This document shows, piece after piece, positions 8,425 to 16,383 of a stretch of 64,000 bases of DNA. The notes below the pieces were generated by a model. The model searched no databases, was not told the DNA's origin, and saw only the letters and a program-made list of their open reading frames with translations. This DNA comes from Cryptosporangium sp044454545 (GTDB lineage: Bacteria; Actinomycetota; Actinomycetes; Mycobacteriales; Cryptosporangiaceae), in assembly GCF_044454545.1 (NCBI RefSeq), contig NZ_JBITDV010000009.1, positions 383,677-447,676 of the forward strand, written 5' to 3'. A program made the position numbers and the translations under genes. Position 1 is the first letter of the stretch. Each line of letters begins with the position of its first letter.

Positions 8425-9204
8425 ATGTTGAGGTTGGGTTTTGCTCGTCGGCTGGCCTCCGCCGACCGATGCCTGTACGGAACCTGGGTCAAGACTCCGG
8501 CGCTCGAGCCGGTGGAGATCCTCGCCGACGCCGGGTTCGACTTCCTCGTGCTCGACCAGGAACACGCCCCGCTGACGTTCGAGTTCGCCTACGCGGCGAC
8601 CGTGGCCGCGCAGGGCGCGGGCCTGTCGGTGCTGGTCCGGGTTCCCGACCGCAGCGGCAGCCACCTGCAGCGCCTGCTCGACGCCGGCGTGGACGGGATC
8701 CTGGTGCCGCGGGTGACGTCGGTGGACGAGGCGAGCGCGGCCGTCCGGCAGATGACGTTCTCGCCGGCCGGCGACCGGGGCATCGGCATCACGTCGCGGG
8801 CCGGTCGGTGGGGCGGCCTCCCGCGCGCCGAGTATCTCCGCTTCGGCGACGAGGAGGTGCTGCGCGCGGTGCAGCTCGAGGAGATCGGCGCCCTCGAGGC
8901 CGTGGAAGAGATCCTCGACGTCGCCGGGCTCAACGGGGTCTTCCTCGGGATGGGAGACCTCCAGCTCTCCTCCGGCCTGCCGGAGTCCGACCCCTCGATC
9001 CAGAAGCTCGTCGACCGATTCCTGACCGCCGCGCGGGAGCGTGGGGTGCCGGCCGGCACCGCGGTGCAGAACGCGGCGCAGGCCCACGCGGCCGCCGACC
9101 GGGGATACCGGTTCGTCATGGTCAGCAACGACACGAGCCTGCTGCGGACCGCCGCGACGTCGTTGGCCGGCCAACTCTCCGAAGGAGCGTCTCATGGCGT
9201 ATGA
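8425..9204 (+). CDS. HpcH/HpaI-family aldolase (2-oxo acid class II aldolase)
   Basis: A 259-residue TIM-barrel lyase of the HpcH/HpaI/GarL family, which reversibly cleaves 2-oxo-4-hydroxy acids to pyruvate and an aldehyde using a divalent metal. Visible features are VLDQEHAP near residue 40, GVDGILVPRV near 90, the glutamate in the ALEAVEEI segment and the aspartate in FLGMGDLQLSSG that bind the metal, and normal family length. ATG 8425 follows GAGGAG at 8415-8420. Its end overlaps the start of the cupin gene by 11 nt, so translation is coupled. It would supply pyruvate from the product of the catabolic block. Confidence 0.88.
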   Translation: MLRLGFARRLASADRCLYGTWVKTPALEPVEILADAGFDFLVLDQEHAPLTFEFAYAATVAAQGAGLSVLVRVPDRSGSHLQRLLDAGVDGILVPRVTSVDEASAAVRQMTFSPAGDRGIGITSRAGRWGGLPRAEYLRFGDEEVLRAVQLEEIGALEAVEEILDVAGLNGVFLGMGDLQLSSGLPESDPSIQKLVDRFLTAARERGVPAGTAVQNAAQAHAAADRGYRFVMVSNDTSLLRTAATSLAGQLSEGASHGV

Positions 9205-10084
9205 CCCCACCGACCTGCGTTCCACTCTGCCCACGAGCACGGCGGCGGCGCCGGAGCGCGTCGCAAACTCCGAGCACGTCGAGTTCCGCGACGTGCCGCC
9301 GGCCGACGGTGAGTCGACCTGGTACGCCCGCGGGCAGAACTTCGTGATCGGGTACTCCGAAGTGGACGGCTCACTCGCGTTTTCCCGGGCGGACCAGCCC
9401 GACGAGTACGTCGTCCTGCTGACCGGCGACGCGCTTTCCGCGACCGTCCGGGCCGGCGGCGACGAGGTCTCGGTGAACGGCCGCACGATGCTCGTCGTCC
9501 CCCCGGGCGACAGCACGGTGACGATCACCGGCCAGGGCCGGGTCATCCGCCTGCTGACCACGAAGTCGGACGACATCGCGGCGCTCGCCGTCAACGCGAG
9601 CTCCTACGACGAGCCGCACGAGAACATCCCGCCGTTCGAGCCGTGGCCCGAGCCGGTCGGCGGCTACCGCATCCGCAGCTACGACCTGACCGTGCCACCG
9701 CTGGAGAACCCGCGGTTCCGGCTGTACCGCTGCACCACGTTCATGGTCAACTTCATCGATCCCAAGCAGGGACCGCGCGACCCCTCGAAGCTCTCGCCGC
9801 ACAAGCACGACGACTTCGAGCAGTGCTCGCTCGTGCTGGCGGGCGAGTACATCCACCACATCCGCTGGCCCTGGACGACCGACAAGGCCCACTGGCGCGA
9901 GGACGAGCACCGCACCGTGTTCGCCCCGGCGGTCACTGTGATCCCGCCGCCGTCGGTGCACACCAGCGAGGCCGTCGGGGCCGGGACGAACCACCTGGTG
10001 GACATCTTCTGCCCGCCGCGCTTCGACTTCTCGGCGAAGGAAGGCTGGGTGTTCAACGCCGACGACTACCCGGCGCCCCGATGA
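9194..10084 (+). CDS. Cupin-domain protein of unknown function
   Basis: 296 residues. The C-terminal half has a cupin metal-binding signature (HKHDDFEQCSLVLAGEY near residues 198-214, then a later His in PPPSVHTSE). The N-terminal half looks like a second, degenerate beta-barrel (DEYVVLLTGDAL), so it may be a bicupin. It sits between the aldolase (11-nt overlap) and the monooxygenase (ATGA overlap), so it belongs to the same transcript. Cupins of this size include dioxygenases, isomerases and sensor proteins; no specific family could be named. ATG 9194 is preceded by GAAGGAG. Confidence 0.72.
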   Translation: MAYDPTDLRSTLPTSTAAAPERVANSEHVEFRDVPPADGESTWYARGQNFVIGYSEVDGSLAFSRADQPDEYVVLLTGDALSATVRAGGDEVSVNGRTMLVVPPGDSTVTITGQGRVIRLLTTKSDDIAALAVNASSYDEPHENIPPFEPWPEPVGGYRIRSYDLTVPPLENPRFRLYRCTTFMVNFIDPKQGPRDPSKLSPHKHDDFEQCSLVLAGEYIHHIRWPWTTDKAHWREDEHRTVFAPAVTVIPPPSVHTSEAVGAGTNHLVDIFCPPRFDFSAKEGWVFNADDYPAPR

Positions 10085-11514
10085 GGGTCGCGATCATCGG
10101 GGCGGGCCTCGGCGGCATCGCCGCCGCGGTCAAGCTCCGCAAACGCACGTCGGCGACGTTCACGATCTTCGAGCAGTCCCCGGGGATCGGCGGCACCTGG
10201 TTCGACAACCGCTATCCCGGGTGCGAGGTCGACGTGCACTCGCACGCCTACTCGTTCTCGTTCCTGCGCTACGACTGGCCGCGCACGCACGCGACCCAGC
10301 CCGAGCTGCTCGCGTACGCCGAGCACGTGGTGGAGCGCTTCGGGCTGAGGCCCCACCTGCGCCTGAACACCCGGGTGACCGACCTGGTCTGGGAGGAGTC
10401 GACCAGCACGTACGTCCTCTCGACCGAGCACGGCGACACCGAGGAGTTCGACGTCGTCGTCTCCGCGCTGGGGCTGCTCAGCGTGCCGCGCTACCCCGAC
10501 TGGCCCGGCCTCGACACGTTCGCCGGACCATGTTTCCACACCTCGCGGTGGGAGGAGCACGACCTCACCGGCAAATCGGTCGCGGTGGTCGGGACCGGGT
10601 CGACGGCGGTCCAGATCGTCCCGTCGATCGCGCCGGCCGCCGGGCGCGTCCACGTGTTCCAGCGCGAACCCGGATGGATCGAGCCCAAGAACGAGCGCGA
10701 GTTCAGCCCGCGGGAACGGTGGGTCTACCGACACGTGCCGCTCGCCCAGAAGCTGCACCGGGCCTGGATCTTCCACAAGGGCAACCGGCGGTTCAAGGGC
10801 TACGACACCGGGTCGCGTCGCCAGCGCACGATGCGTGACGTGTGCCGCCGGTTCATCACCACCAGCATCGAGGCTGTTCCGACCCGGGAGGCGGTGACCC
10901 CCGACTACCCCTGGGGCTGCAAGCGGCCGGTCCTCTCGTCCACGTTCTACCCCTCGCTGAACCGCGACAACGTCGAGCTGGTGCCGCACGCGGTGAGCCG
11001 GGTGACCCCGACCGGTGTGGTCGACGCGACCGGCGTCGAGCGCGACGTCGACGTGCTGGTCTTGAGCACCGGCTTCCAGCCGACGAAGTTCCTGGCCAGC
11101 CTGGACGTGAAGGGCCGGGACGGGCGCAGCGTCCACGACGTCTGGCGCGAGCGGGCGGCGGCGTTCCTCGGCATCACCGTCCCCGGCTTCCCGAACTTCT
11201 TCATCCTCTACGGCCCGAACACCAACGGTGGCGTGTCGGTCATCGCGCAGCTCGAACGGCAGGCCGAGGTGGTGGTGCGGGCCGTGCGGCGGCTGGAACG
11301 AGGCCGCGCCCGCACCGTCGACACGTCTCCGGCGGCGGCCCGGCGCTTCACCGCCTGGATCGACAAGCGGATGGCGAGCACCGCCTCGGCGATGGACTCC
11401 GGATGCCACAACTACTACCACGACCCGGCCGGCCACAACGTGACGCAGTGGCCGGGCGGGCACCTCGCCTACGCTCTCACGACCCGGCTCCTGGATCGGT
11501 GGGGACTACGCTGA
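10081..11514 (+). CDS. Flavin monooxygenase, Baeyer-Villiger type
   Basis: A 477-residue FAD/NADPH monooxygenase. It has the FAD motif GAGLGGIAA at residues 7-15, GGTWFDNRYPGCEVD typical of the flavoprotein monooxygenase group, the Baeyer-Villiger fingerprint FAGPCFHTSRW (FxGxxxHTxxW) near residue 145, and an NADPH-binding GTGSTAVQIVP. Such enzymes insert oxygen next to a ketone to give an ester or lactone. It starts within an ATGA overlap with the cupin gene. Its last 38 bp overlap the convergent hydrolase gene. Together with that hydrolase it suggests ketone-to-lactone-to-hydroxy-acid chemistry; the substrate is unknown. Confidence 0.9.
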   Translation: MRVAIIGAGLGGIAAAVKLRKRTSATFTIFEQSPGIGGTWFDNRYPGCEVDVHSHAYSFSFLRYDWPRTHATQPELLAYAEHVVERFGLRPHLRLNTRVTDLVWEESTSTYVLSTEHGDTEEFDVVVSALGLLSVPRYPDWPGLDTFAGPCFHTSRWEEHDLTGKSVAVVGTGSTAVQIVPSIAPAAGRVHVFQREPGWIEPKNEREFSPRERWVYRHVPLAQKLHRAWIFHKGNRRFKGYDTGSRRQRTMRDVCRRFITTSIEAVPTREAVTPDYPWGCKRPVLSSTFYPSLNRDNVELVPHAVSRVTPTGVVDATGVERDVDVLVLSTGFQPTKFLASLDVKGRDGRSVHDVWRERAAAFLGITVPGFPNFFILYGPNTNGGVSVIAQLERQAEVVVRAVRRLERGRARTVDTSPAAARRFTAWIDKRMASTASAMDSGCHNYYHDPAGHNVTQWPGGHLAYALTTRLLDRWGLR

Positions 11515-12343
11515 CGTGCCCTCCGGCCAGCGACACCTCCGCCACGTGCAGACCGTCGTCCCACGTGGCGGAGGGAAACCGGTCCCAGACCGCGGCCTCG
11601 TGGAACGGCAGCACCCGGCGGGGGTCGCCTCCGACGCTCTCCAGCAGGCCGTCGGCGAAGTCGAGCCAGGTCGTCGCGCTGCCGGTGGTCATCGCGATCG
11701 GAGCGAGAACGCCGTCGCCGCCGAGGCCCTCGAGGTTCTCGTAGCTGTAGACGTTGTCACCGGCGAACACCCACGTGCCGTCGGACGCGTTGGTGACCGC
11801 GACCAGCTGTGAGCCCGCGGTGTGCGTGTCGTGGGCGGGCCGCACCTCGACGCCGGGAGCGGGGCTCGCCACCCCGTCGACGAGGGTGGAGGGGCGCCCG
11901 GCCAGCTGCTGGGGAAGGTCTGCCTGGCACGACCGGGTCAGGAACTCGAAACGCGCCGGTCGACGTGTCGCGGCGACGTAGTGCTCGACCTCGCGCCGCT
12001 GGATCCAGACGTGTGCCGCGGGGAACGCATCGACACACCCGGCATGATCGAAGTGGTTGTGGGTGAGCAGGACCGTGTCGACGTCGTCGGCTCCGACTCC
12101 CACCCGGGCGAGGACGTCGACCGGTGACGCCCACCGGGTGTCGCCGTACTTCGCGGTGAGCCGCTCGTAGATCGCCGGGTCCGCGAAGCCGGTGTCGACC
12201 AGGATGCAGCGGCCGTGGCCCCGGACGAGCCCGAAGCAGTACGGCATCCGTCGGTGCCCGAGCGTGGGCTGGGCCGCGAAGAGGTTGCTCGCCGGGAAGC
12301 GGTCGACGTAGCCGTACTCGAGGATCCAGAGCGAATGGTTCAC
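11477..12343 (-). CDS. Metallo-beta-lactamase-fold hydrolase (lactonase-like)
   Basis: 288 residues with the zinc motif THNHFDHAG (HxHxDH), a later HDTHTAGS histidine, and AGDNVY with the bridging aspartate. This order matches AHL-lactonase/glyoxalase II-type proteins. The GTG start at 12343 overlaps the TGA of the upstream CMD-like gene (GTGA). The gene is third and last in the minus-strand set DUF6282 - CMD-like - hydrolase. Its 3' end runs 38 bp into the end of the oppositely transcribed monooxygenase gene. Opening a lactone made by that monooxygenase is an attractive but unproven role. Confidence 0.86.
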   Translation of the reverse strand: MNHSLWILEYGYVDRFPASNLFAAQPTLGHRRMPYCFGLVRGHGRCILVDTGFADPAIYERLTAKYGDTRWASPVDVLARVGVGADDVDTVLLTHNHFDHAGCVDAFPAAHVWIQRREVEHYVAATRRPARFEFLTRSCQADLPQQLAGRPSTLVDGVASPAPGVEVRPAHDTHTAGSQLVAVTNASDGTWVFAGDNVYSYENLEGLGGDGVLAPIAMTTGSATTWLDFADGLLESVGGDPRRVLPFHEAAVWDRFPSATWDDGLHVAEVSLAGGHVSVVPTDPGAGS

Positions 12344-12903
12344 GCGGGCGGCCGGACGTCGAAGACCGCGAGCTGCATCGCGACCATGGTGTAGTAGCCG
12401 ATGATCGTCACCAGTTCGAGCAGTCCGGGCTTCCCGAGCAGGCCGGCCGCGTCGCGGAATTCGTCGTCGTCCAGCGTGCCGCGGCCGAGGACGGCGACGG
12501 TCGTGCGGAAGACGCACGACTCGGCCTCGGTCGTTCCGGCCGGCTCCGTGCGCTCGGACAGCGCGGTCAGGTCGTCCTCGGTCAGCCCGGCGGCGGCCCC
12601 GGCGAGGCGGTGCGCATACAGCTCGAACGCGCTGTCGTGGTGATGGCCGACGAGCAGGATGGCGATCTCGCGGGCCCGGGCCGGCAACGTCGAGTCCCAG
12701 CGGACCGTGCTGCCGATCTGCTGCAGTGCGGCGCCGAACGTCGGGTTGATGATCCAGATCGACGGCGGCCCCTGGAGCCTGCCGTCCGGCCGTGCCAGGG
12801 AGAACGGGCTCTCCGGGGCCACCCGCCGTCCGGTGGTGTAGAGGTCGTAGAGCGCGCGCTGTTCCGGGGACATGTCTGCGGGATCGACGTCGTCGACTCT
12901 CAT
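12340..12903 (-). CDS. Carboxymuconolactone decarboxylase-like (AhpD-fold) protein
   Basis: 187 residues. The segment ARAREIAILLVGHHHDSAFELYAH, read in parts, is the conserved helix pair of the CMD family; the redox CxxC is missing. ATG 12903 overlaps the TGA of the DUF6282 gene (ATGA), which fixes the start; a longer upstream in-frame reading would overlap that gene and lacks support. This is the second CMD-fold protein of the block, only distantly similar to the one at 7127. Such proteins often act on peroxides or lactones beside flavin monooxygenases. No firm activity can be given. Confidence 0.78.
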   Translation of the reverse strand: MRVDDVDPADMSPEQRALYDLYTTGRRVAPESPFSLARPDGRLQGPPSIWIINPTFGAALQQIGSTVRWDSTLPARAREIAILLVGHHHDSAFELYAHRLAGAAAGLTEDDLTALSERTEPAGTTEAESCVFRTTVAVLGRGTLDDDEFRDAAGLLGKPGLLELVTIIGYYTMVAMQLAVFDVRPPA

Positions 12904-13814
12904 ACCGGTTCTCCCAGGAGCACGCGAGGGTTGGTGGCGACCATCGTGCGGAGCTGCTCCGCCGTCCAGCCGAGATAGGCGAGTTGTTCGGTGAACATGC
13001 GCAGGCACTCGGGCTCGGGCGGCACCCAGCGCGAGAACACGTCGGTGGTGAGCACGGCCCGGTCCGGGCCGACGGTGCCGAGTGCCTCGTGGACGTCACG
13101 CACGGTGAGGTGTGCGTCCGGGTGCACCAGCGGCGCGTTGCTGAACTCCAGGTACGCGCCCCGGTCGACGAACTCGCGCAGCTCGGCCGGGTCGGTCGTG
13201 TAGTGCAGGGGATGGGTGATCAGCACGCGCTGCCCGACGTCGGCGCAGTACGCGGCGACCGCCCGGCTCTCCGCCGGCGACGCGTGCCCGGTGGCCAGAG
13301 CCAGGCCGAGGGCGCGGCAGGCGTCGATCACGGCCTCGGCCCGGCCGGAGAGCGTTCCGTCGGCGTCGCAGAGCGTCACCGCGTTCCGGGACGCGTACTC
13401 GTCGAACGACGGGGCGATCCGGCGCAGCAGCGCGGAGACGTAGCCGCCACGTTCGACGTCGGCCGCCGCGCCCCAGGTCGGCAGGAACACCATCCGGGCA
13501 CCGTGCGCGGCCGCGAGTTCGACGACGCCGGGCTCCAGGCCGCCGACCACCGGATTGAGCGTGATGCTGCCGTGGACCCGGAAACCGGTGTCGGCCAGCG
13601 ACGCGCTCACCGACCGCGCACGGTCCGTCGTCGCCCACAGGTGTGACTTGAGGACCCACCCGGACATGCCGTAGGCGTGGGCGAGCCGGGCGACCGCGAG
13701 GTCGTCGCCGCGGTTCGGCAGGGCGGCCGAGAGGTCGGGCCGGCCGTGCACGTGGAGGTCGATCGCGCCGGCGATCAGGTGGCCGAAATCGTCCGGTTGA
13801 GCCGCCTCCAACAT
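12900..13814 (-). CDS. Amidohydrolase-like protein, DUF6282 type
   Basis: 304 residues. The beginning IDLHVHGRPD provides the HxH metal motif of the amidohydrolase/PHP-type barrels. Further His residues (KSHLWAT, TGHASP, THPLHY) and a late Asp (LTTDVFSRW) complete a binuclear-metal set. The pattern fits the DUF6282 group, mostly uncharacterised hydrolases. It is the first gene of a coupled three-gene operon. The start is doubtful: ATG 13814 directly abuts the operator-like motif and a TACAAT -10-like hexamer, with no upstream ribosome site. The message may therefore be leaderless, or translation may start slightly further in. Confidence 0.75.
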   Translation of the reverse strand: MLEAAQPDDFGHLIAGAIDLHVHGRPDLSAALPNRGDDLAVARLAHAYGMSGWVLKSHLWATTDRARSVSASLADTGFRVHGSITLNPVVGGLEPGVVELAAAHGARMVFLPTWGAAADVERGGYVSALLRRIAPSFDEYASRNAVTLCDADGTLSGRAEAVIDACRALGLALATGHASPAESRAVAAYCADVGQRVLITHPLHYTTDPAELREFVDRGAYLEFSNAPLVHPDAHLTVRDVHEALGTVGPDRAVLTTDVFSRWVPPEPECLRMFTEQLAYLGWTAEQLRTMVATNPRVLLGEPV

Positions 13815-13830
13815 TGTATGACGGTATCAC
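13813..13830. promoter_or_regulatory. Candidate GntR operator at the DUF6282 start
   Basis: ATTGTATGACGGTATCAC on the plus strand; the GTATGACGG core matches the motif at 8375-8389 and 7585-7603. On the minus strand it contains TACAAT directly before the annotated ATG. Confidence 0.45.
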
Positions 13831-13869
13831 GATCTCTGCGCGATGCTGGTCGTCGCGGTGCGCCGTCGC

Positions 13870-14805
13870 TCACGGGGTCTGCGGCGCCCGGCCGGCTTGG
13901 CGTCGGTACTCGCTGGGCGTCAGGCCGGTCTCGGTGCGGAACTGGCGGTTGAAGTTCGACAGGTTGTTGTAGCCACTACTGCGGGCGACCTCGGTGACCG
14001 GGTGGTCGGTGACTTCGAGTAATTGCCGCGCCTTCGTCAACCGCAGGCTGCGCAGCGTGTCGCTGAACGACTGGCCGGTCGCGCGGGCGAAGTAGCGGGA
14101 CAGTCCGGACTGCGACATACCGACCTGAGCAGCGATTTTGGTGAGGTTCACCGTGCCGTTCAGGTTGGCGAACAGTTCTCGCATCGCCAGGTCGACGATT
14201 CCGGTGGCCTTGCTGTCGCTCGGCACCGCCACGCCCGGGCTGGCCAACAAGTTGTACTCGTGAGCCGGGGCCTCGGCGAGGATCTGGAGCATCGTGGTGA
14301 CGCACCGCAACCGGCCCAGCCCGGTGCTGGACCCGATCTCGATCAGTTGGGCGGCGCCCCGGACGGCGGAATCGCCGGTGAACTCGATGCCCCGCGCCGC
14401 CGCGTTCAGCATGGGTTCCAGCTCGTTCAACTCCGGCACGATGACCTGGGCCTCGCGGAGCCACTGGCGGTGGAACTGGAACACCACGTCCCGGTCGGGG
14501 ATATGCTCGCCCGGATCGATGTCGCTGATCCAGTTGTGCGGCAGATGCGATCCGATCAGCACCAGCTGGCCCGCGCTGTAACGACCGATGCGATCGCCCA
14601 CGATGTACCAGCCCGAGCCCCGCTGCAGCAGGTGCACCTCGATCTCCGGATGATGGTTCCAGCGTGCGATCGGATCCGGGTAGCCGTGCATGAGCCAGCG
14701 CCCGGTCTGATGTGGAATGGTCGGAATGATCTCGCGCGTCGCATTCTGGCCGACCAGGCGGAGTGCGCGCTGGGCGTGTGCACGGGCAGTGTGCAGTGAG
14801 GACAT
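13870..14805 (-). CDS. AraC-family transcriptional regulator
   Basis: 311 residues. The N-terminal cupin-like sensing domain contains HHPEIEVHLLQRG. The C-terminal double HTH has NLTKIAAQVGMSQSGLSRYF and then PVTEVARSSGYNNLSNFNRQF, the AraC signature. ATG 14805 follows GGAGGGAG, which selects it over an upstream in-frame ATG. It is divergent from the sugar/polyol importer operon at 14938 and probably regulates it. The effector is likely the sugar or polyol carried by that system. Confidence 0.92.
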   Translation of the reverse strand: MSSLHTARAHAQRALRLVGQNATREIIPTIPHQTGRWLMHGYPDPIARWNHHPEIEVHLLQRGSGWYIVGDRIGRYSAGQLVLIGSHLPHNWISDIDPGEHIPDRDVVFQFHRQWLREAQVIVPELNELEPMLNAAARGIEFTGDSAVRGAAQLIEIGSSTGLGRLRCVTTMLQILAEAPAHEYNLLASPGVAVPSDSKATGIVDLAMRELFANLNGTVNLTKIAAQVGMSQSGLSRYFARATGQSFSDTLRSLRLTKARQLLEVTDHPVTEVARSSGYNNLSNFNRQFRTETGLTPSEYRRQAGRAPQTP

Positions 14806-14937
14806 GGCGTCTCCCTCCGGCTCGCCGTCAGCAGGCATGAAAGTACCGGAAGGTGTGATCTGAGGCACTAGTTTGACCCTGTAACGATGCCTTAACTTCC
14901 CTGTCACCCCCACCTCTAGCTGGTAGGTGACCAAGTG
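14806..14937. promoter_or_regulatory. Divergent control region, AraC gene / sugar importer operon
   Basis: 132 bp between oppositely directed genes, of lower GC than its surroundings. A TTGACC hexamer lies at 14873-14878 and TTAACT-like sequences follow, but the spacing (about 13-14 bp) is too short for a standard sigma-70 promoter. Activator-dependent expression by AraC would explain a weak promoter. AGGTGA at 14925-14930 is the ribosome site of the next gene. Confidence 0.4.
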
Positions 14938-16383
14938 ATGGCGCTCCCCACCGATGGTTTTAGTCGTAGATCGTTTCTGCTCGGCGCCGCGTCGCTCGCG
15001 GCCGTGTCGGCGTTGCCGGCCTGTTCGTCCGAATCGAGTGACACGCCCAAGGGCGCGTCCGGCGGCGACAAGTGGAAGCAGTTCAGCGGCACCACGATCA
15101 ACTTCATCTCCGAGAACACCTCGCCTTCGGCGGCGATAGCGGCGAACCTCGCACCGTTCGAAAAGCTCACCGGTATCAAGGTCAACGTCCAGCAGATGGA
15201 ACTCGACAAAGTGGTGGAGAAGGTCAAGCTCGACTTCTCCTCCGGCACGGCACAGAACCATGTGATCTACGCCGACCCGTACCAGATCCTGGCGCCGATG
15301 GCGGACGGCCTCGCCGACCTGAAGCCGTTCCTCGACAGCGGCAACTACCCGCCGATGGACGGCGGTCTGGACGACTTCATCAGCACCCAATTGTCGGCCG
15401 ACGGGAAATTCCTGGACGACAAGAAGATCTATGCGCTGCCGTACGACGCGCCGACGATGATCCTGCACTACCGCAAGGACCTCTTCGAGAAGTACGGTCC
15501 GCGCGCCAAGGCCGACCTCGGGTTCGACCCGACCCCGTCGGAGAGCATGACCTGGGATCAGTACTACGCGGTCGCGCAATGGTTCAACGTCAACGCCAAG
15601 AAAGACGTCAAGTACGGCATCGGCGCCCAGGCGAAGCAGCACGATTCGCTGCAGTGCGACTTCTCCAACGTGCTCTGGTCCTACGGTGGCGACTACTTCA
15701 GCAAGGGGCAGGACCTGGGCCTGGTCGGCTCGACCGACCCGGGCCAGGTGACGGTCGGCTCACCGGCCGGGGTGGCCGCCGCGACGTTCTACCAGAAGCT
15801 GATCAAGGCGGCCCACCCGTCGTCGACGACCTGGGACTGGACCGGCTTGTCGGACGCGTTCACCGCCGGTGAGATCGCGATGTGCCCCAACTGGCACGAG
15901 TTCGCCGCCGGCGAGGAGAAGGCGTTCCCCGGCAAGATGGGCTACGCGTTGCTTCCCAAGGGCCCGTCCCGGCGGGCGCACATCTTCGGCGGCACGGGCA
16001 TCGGGATCAACGCCAACGCGAAGGGCAACGAACGCGGCGCGGCCTGGTTGTTCGTCAGCTGGGCCACCTCGCCCCAGACGCAGCTGATGAGCCTGGGGTC
16101 CTCCGTCGGCGGGGGCACGCCCACTCGGACGTCGGTCTACAACCTGCCCGACGTGAAGGCGGAGGAGACCAAGAGCCCCTCCAAGTACCCGAACATCCGC
16201 ACTGCCGAGACCGTGCTCGAGGCGTGGAAGGCGGAGAACATCGGGTTGCGCCCGAAAGTCGCCCAATGGGTCGAGCTCGACACGATCATCTACACCGAGC
16301 TGTCGAAGATGCTCACCGCCGGTACCGCTCCCGCTGCCGCCATGGCCTCGATGCAGCAACAGATGCAGAAGGCCATGCAGTGA
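14938..16383 (+). CDS. Sugar/polyol ABC importer, Tat-exported binding lipoprotein
   Basis: 481-residue extracellular solute-binding protein, family 1 (CUT1 sugar importers). The signal holds a twin-arginine motif SRRSFLLG and a lipobox LPAC with Cys29, so it is probably folded before Tat export and then lipid-anchored. The mature length and the WSYGGDYF and NWHEFAAGEEKAFPGKMG segments fit sugar-binding proteins. ATG 14938 has AGGTGA 7 nt upstream; a GTG at 14935 is the alternative. The stop overlaps the next start (GTGA). The neighbouring polyol-dehydrogenase-like gene suggests a sugar alcohol or related sugar as ligand. Confidence 0.92.
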   Translation: MALPTDGFSRRSFLLGAASLAAVSALPACSSESSDTPKGASGGDKWKQFSGTTINFISENTSPSAAIAANLAPFEKLTGIKVNVQQMELDKVVEKVKLDFSSGTAQNHVIYADPYQILAPMADGLADLKPFLDSGNYPPMDGGLDDFISTQLSADGKFLDDKKIYALPYDAPTMILHYRKDLFEKYGPRAKADLGFDPTPSESMTWDQYYAVAQWFNVNAKKDVKYGIGAQAKQHDSLQCDFSNVLWSYGGDYFSKGQDLGLVGSTDPGQVTVGSPAGVAAATFYQKLIKAAHPSSTTWDWTGLSDAFTAGEIAMCPNWHEFAAGEEKAFPGKMGYALLPKGPSRRAHIFGGTGIGINANAKGNERGAAWLFVSWATSPQTQLMSLGSSVGGGTPTRTSVYNLPDVKAEETKSPSKYPNIRTAETVLEAWKAENIGLRPKVAQWVELDTIIYTELSKMLTAGTAPAAAMASMQQQMQKAMQ

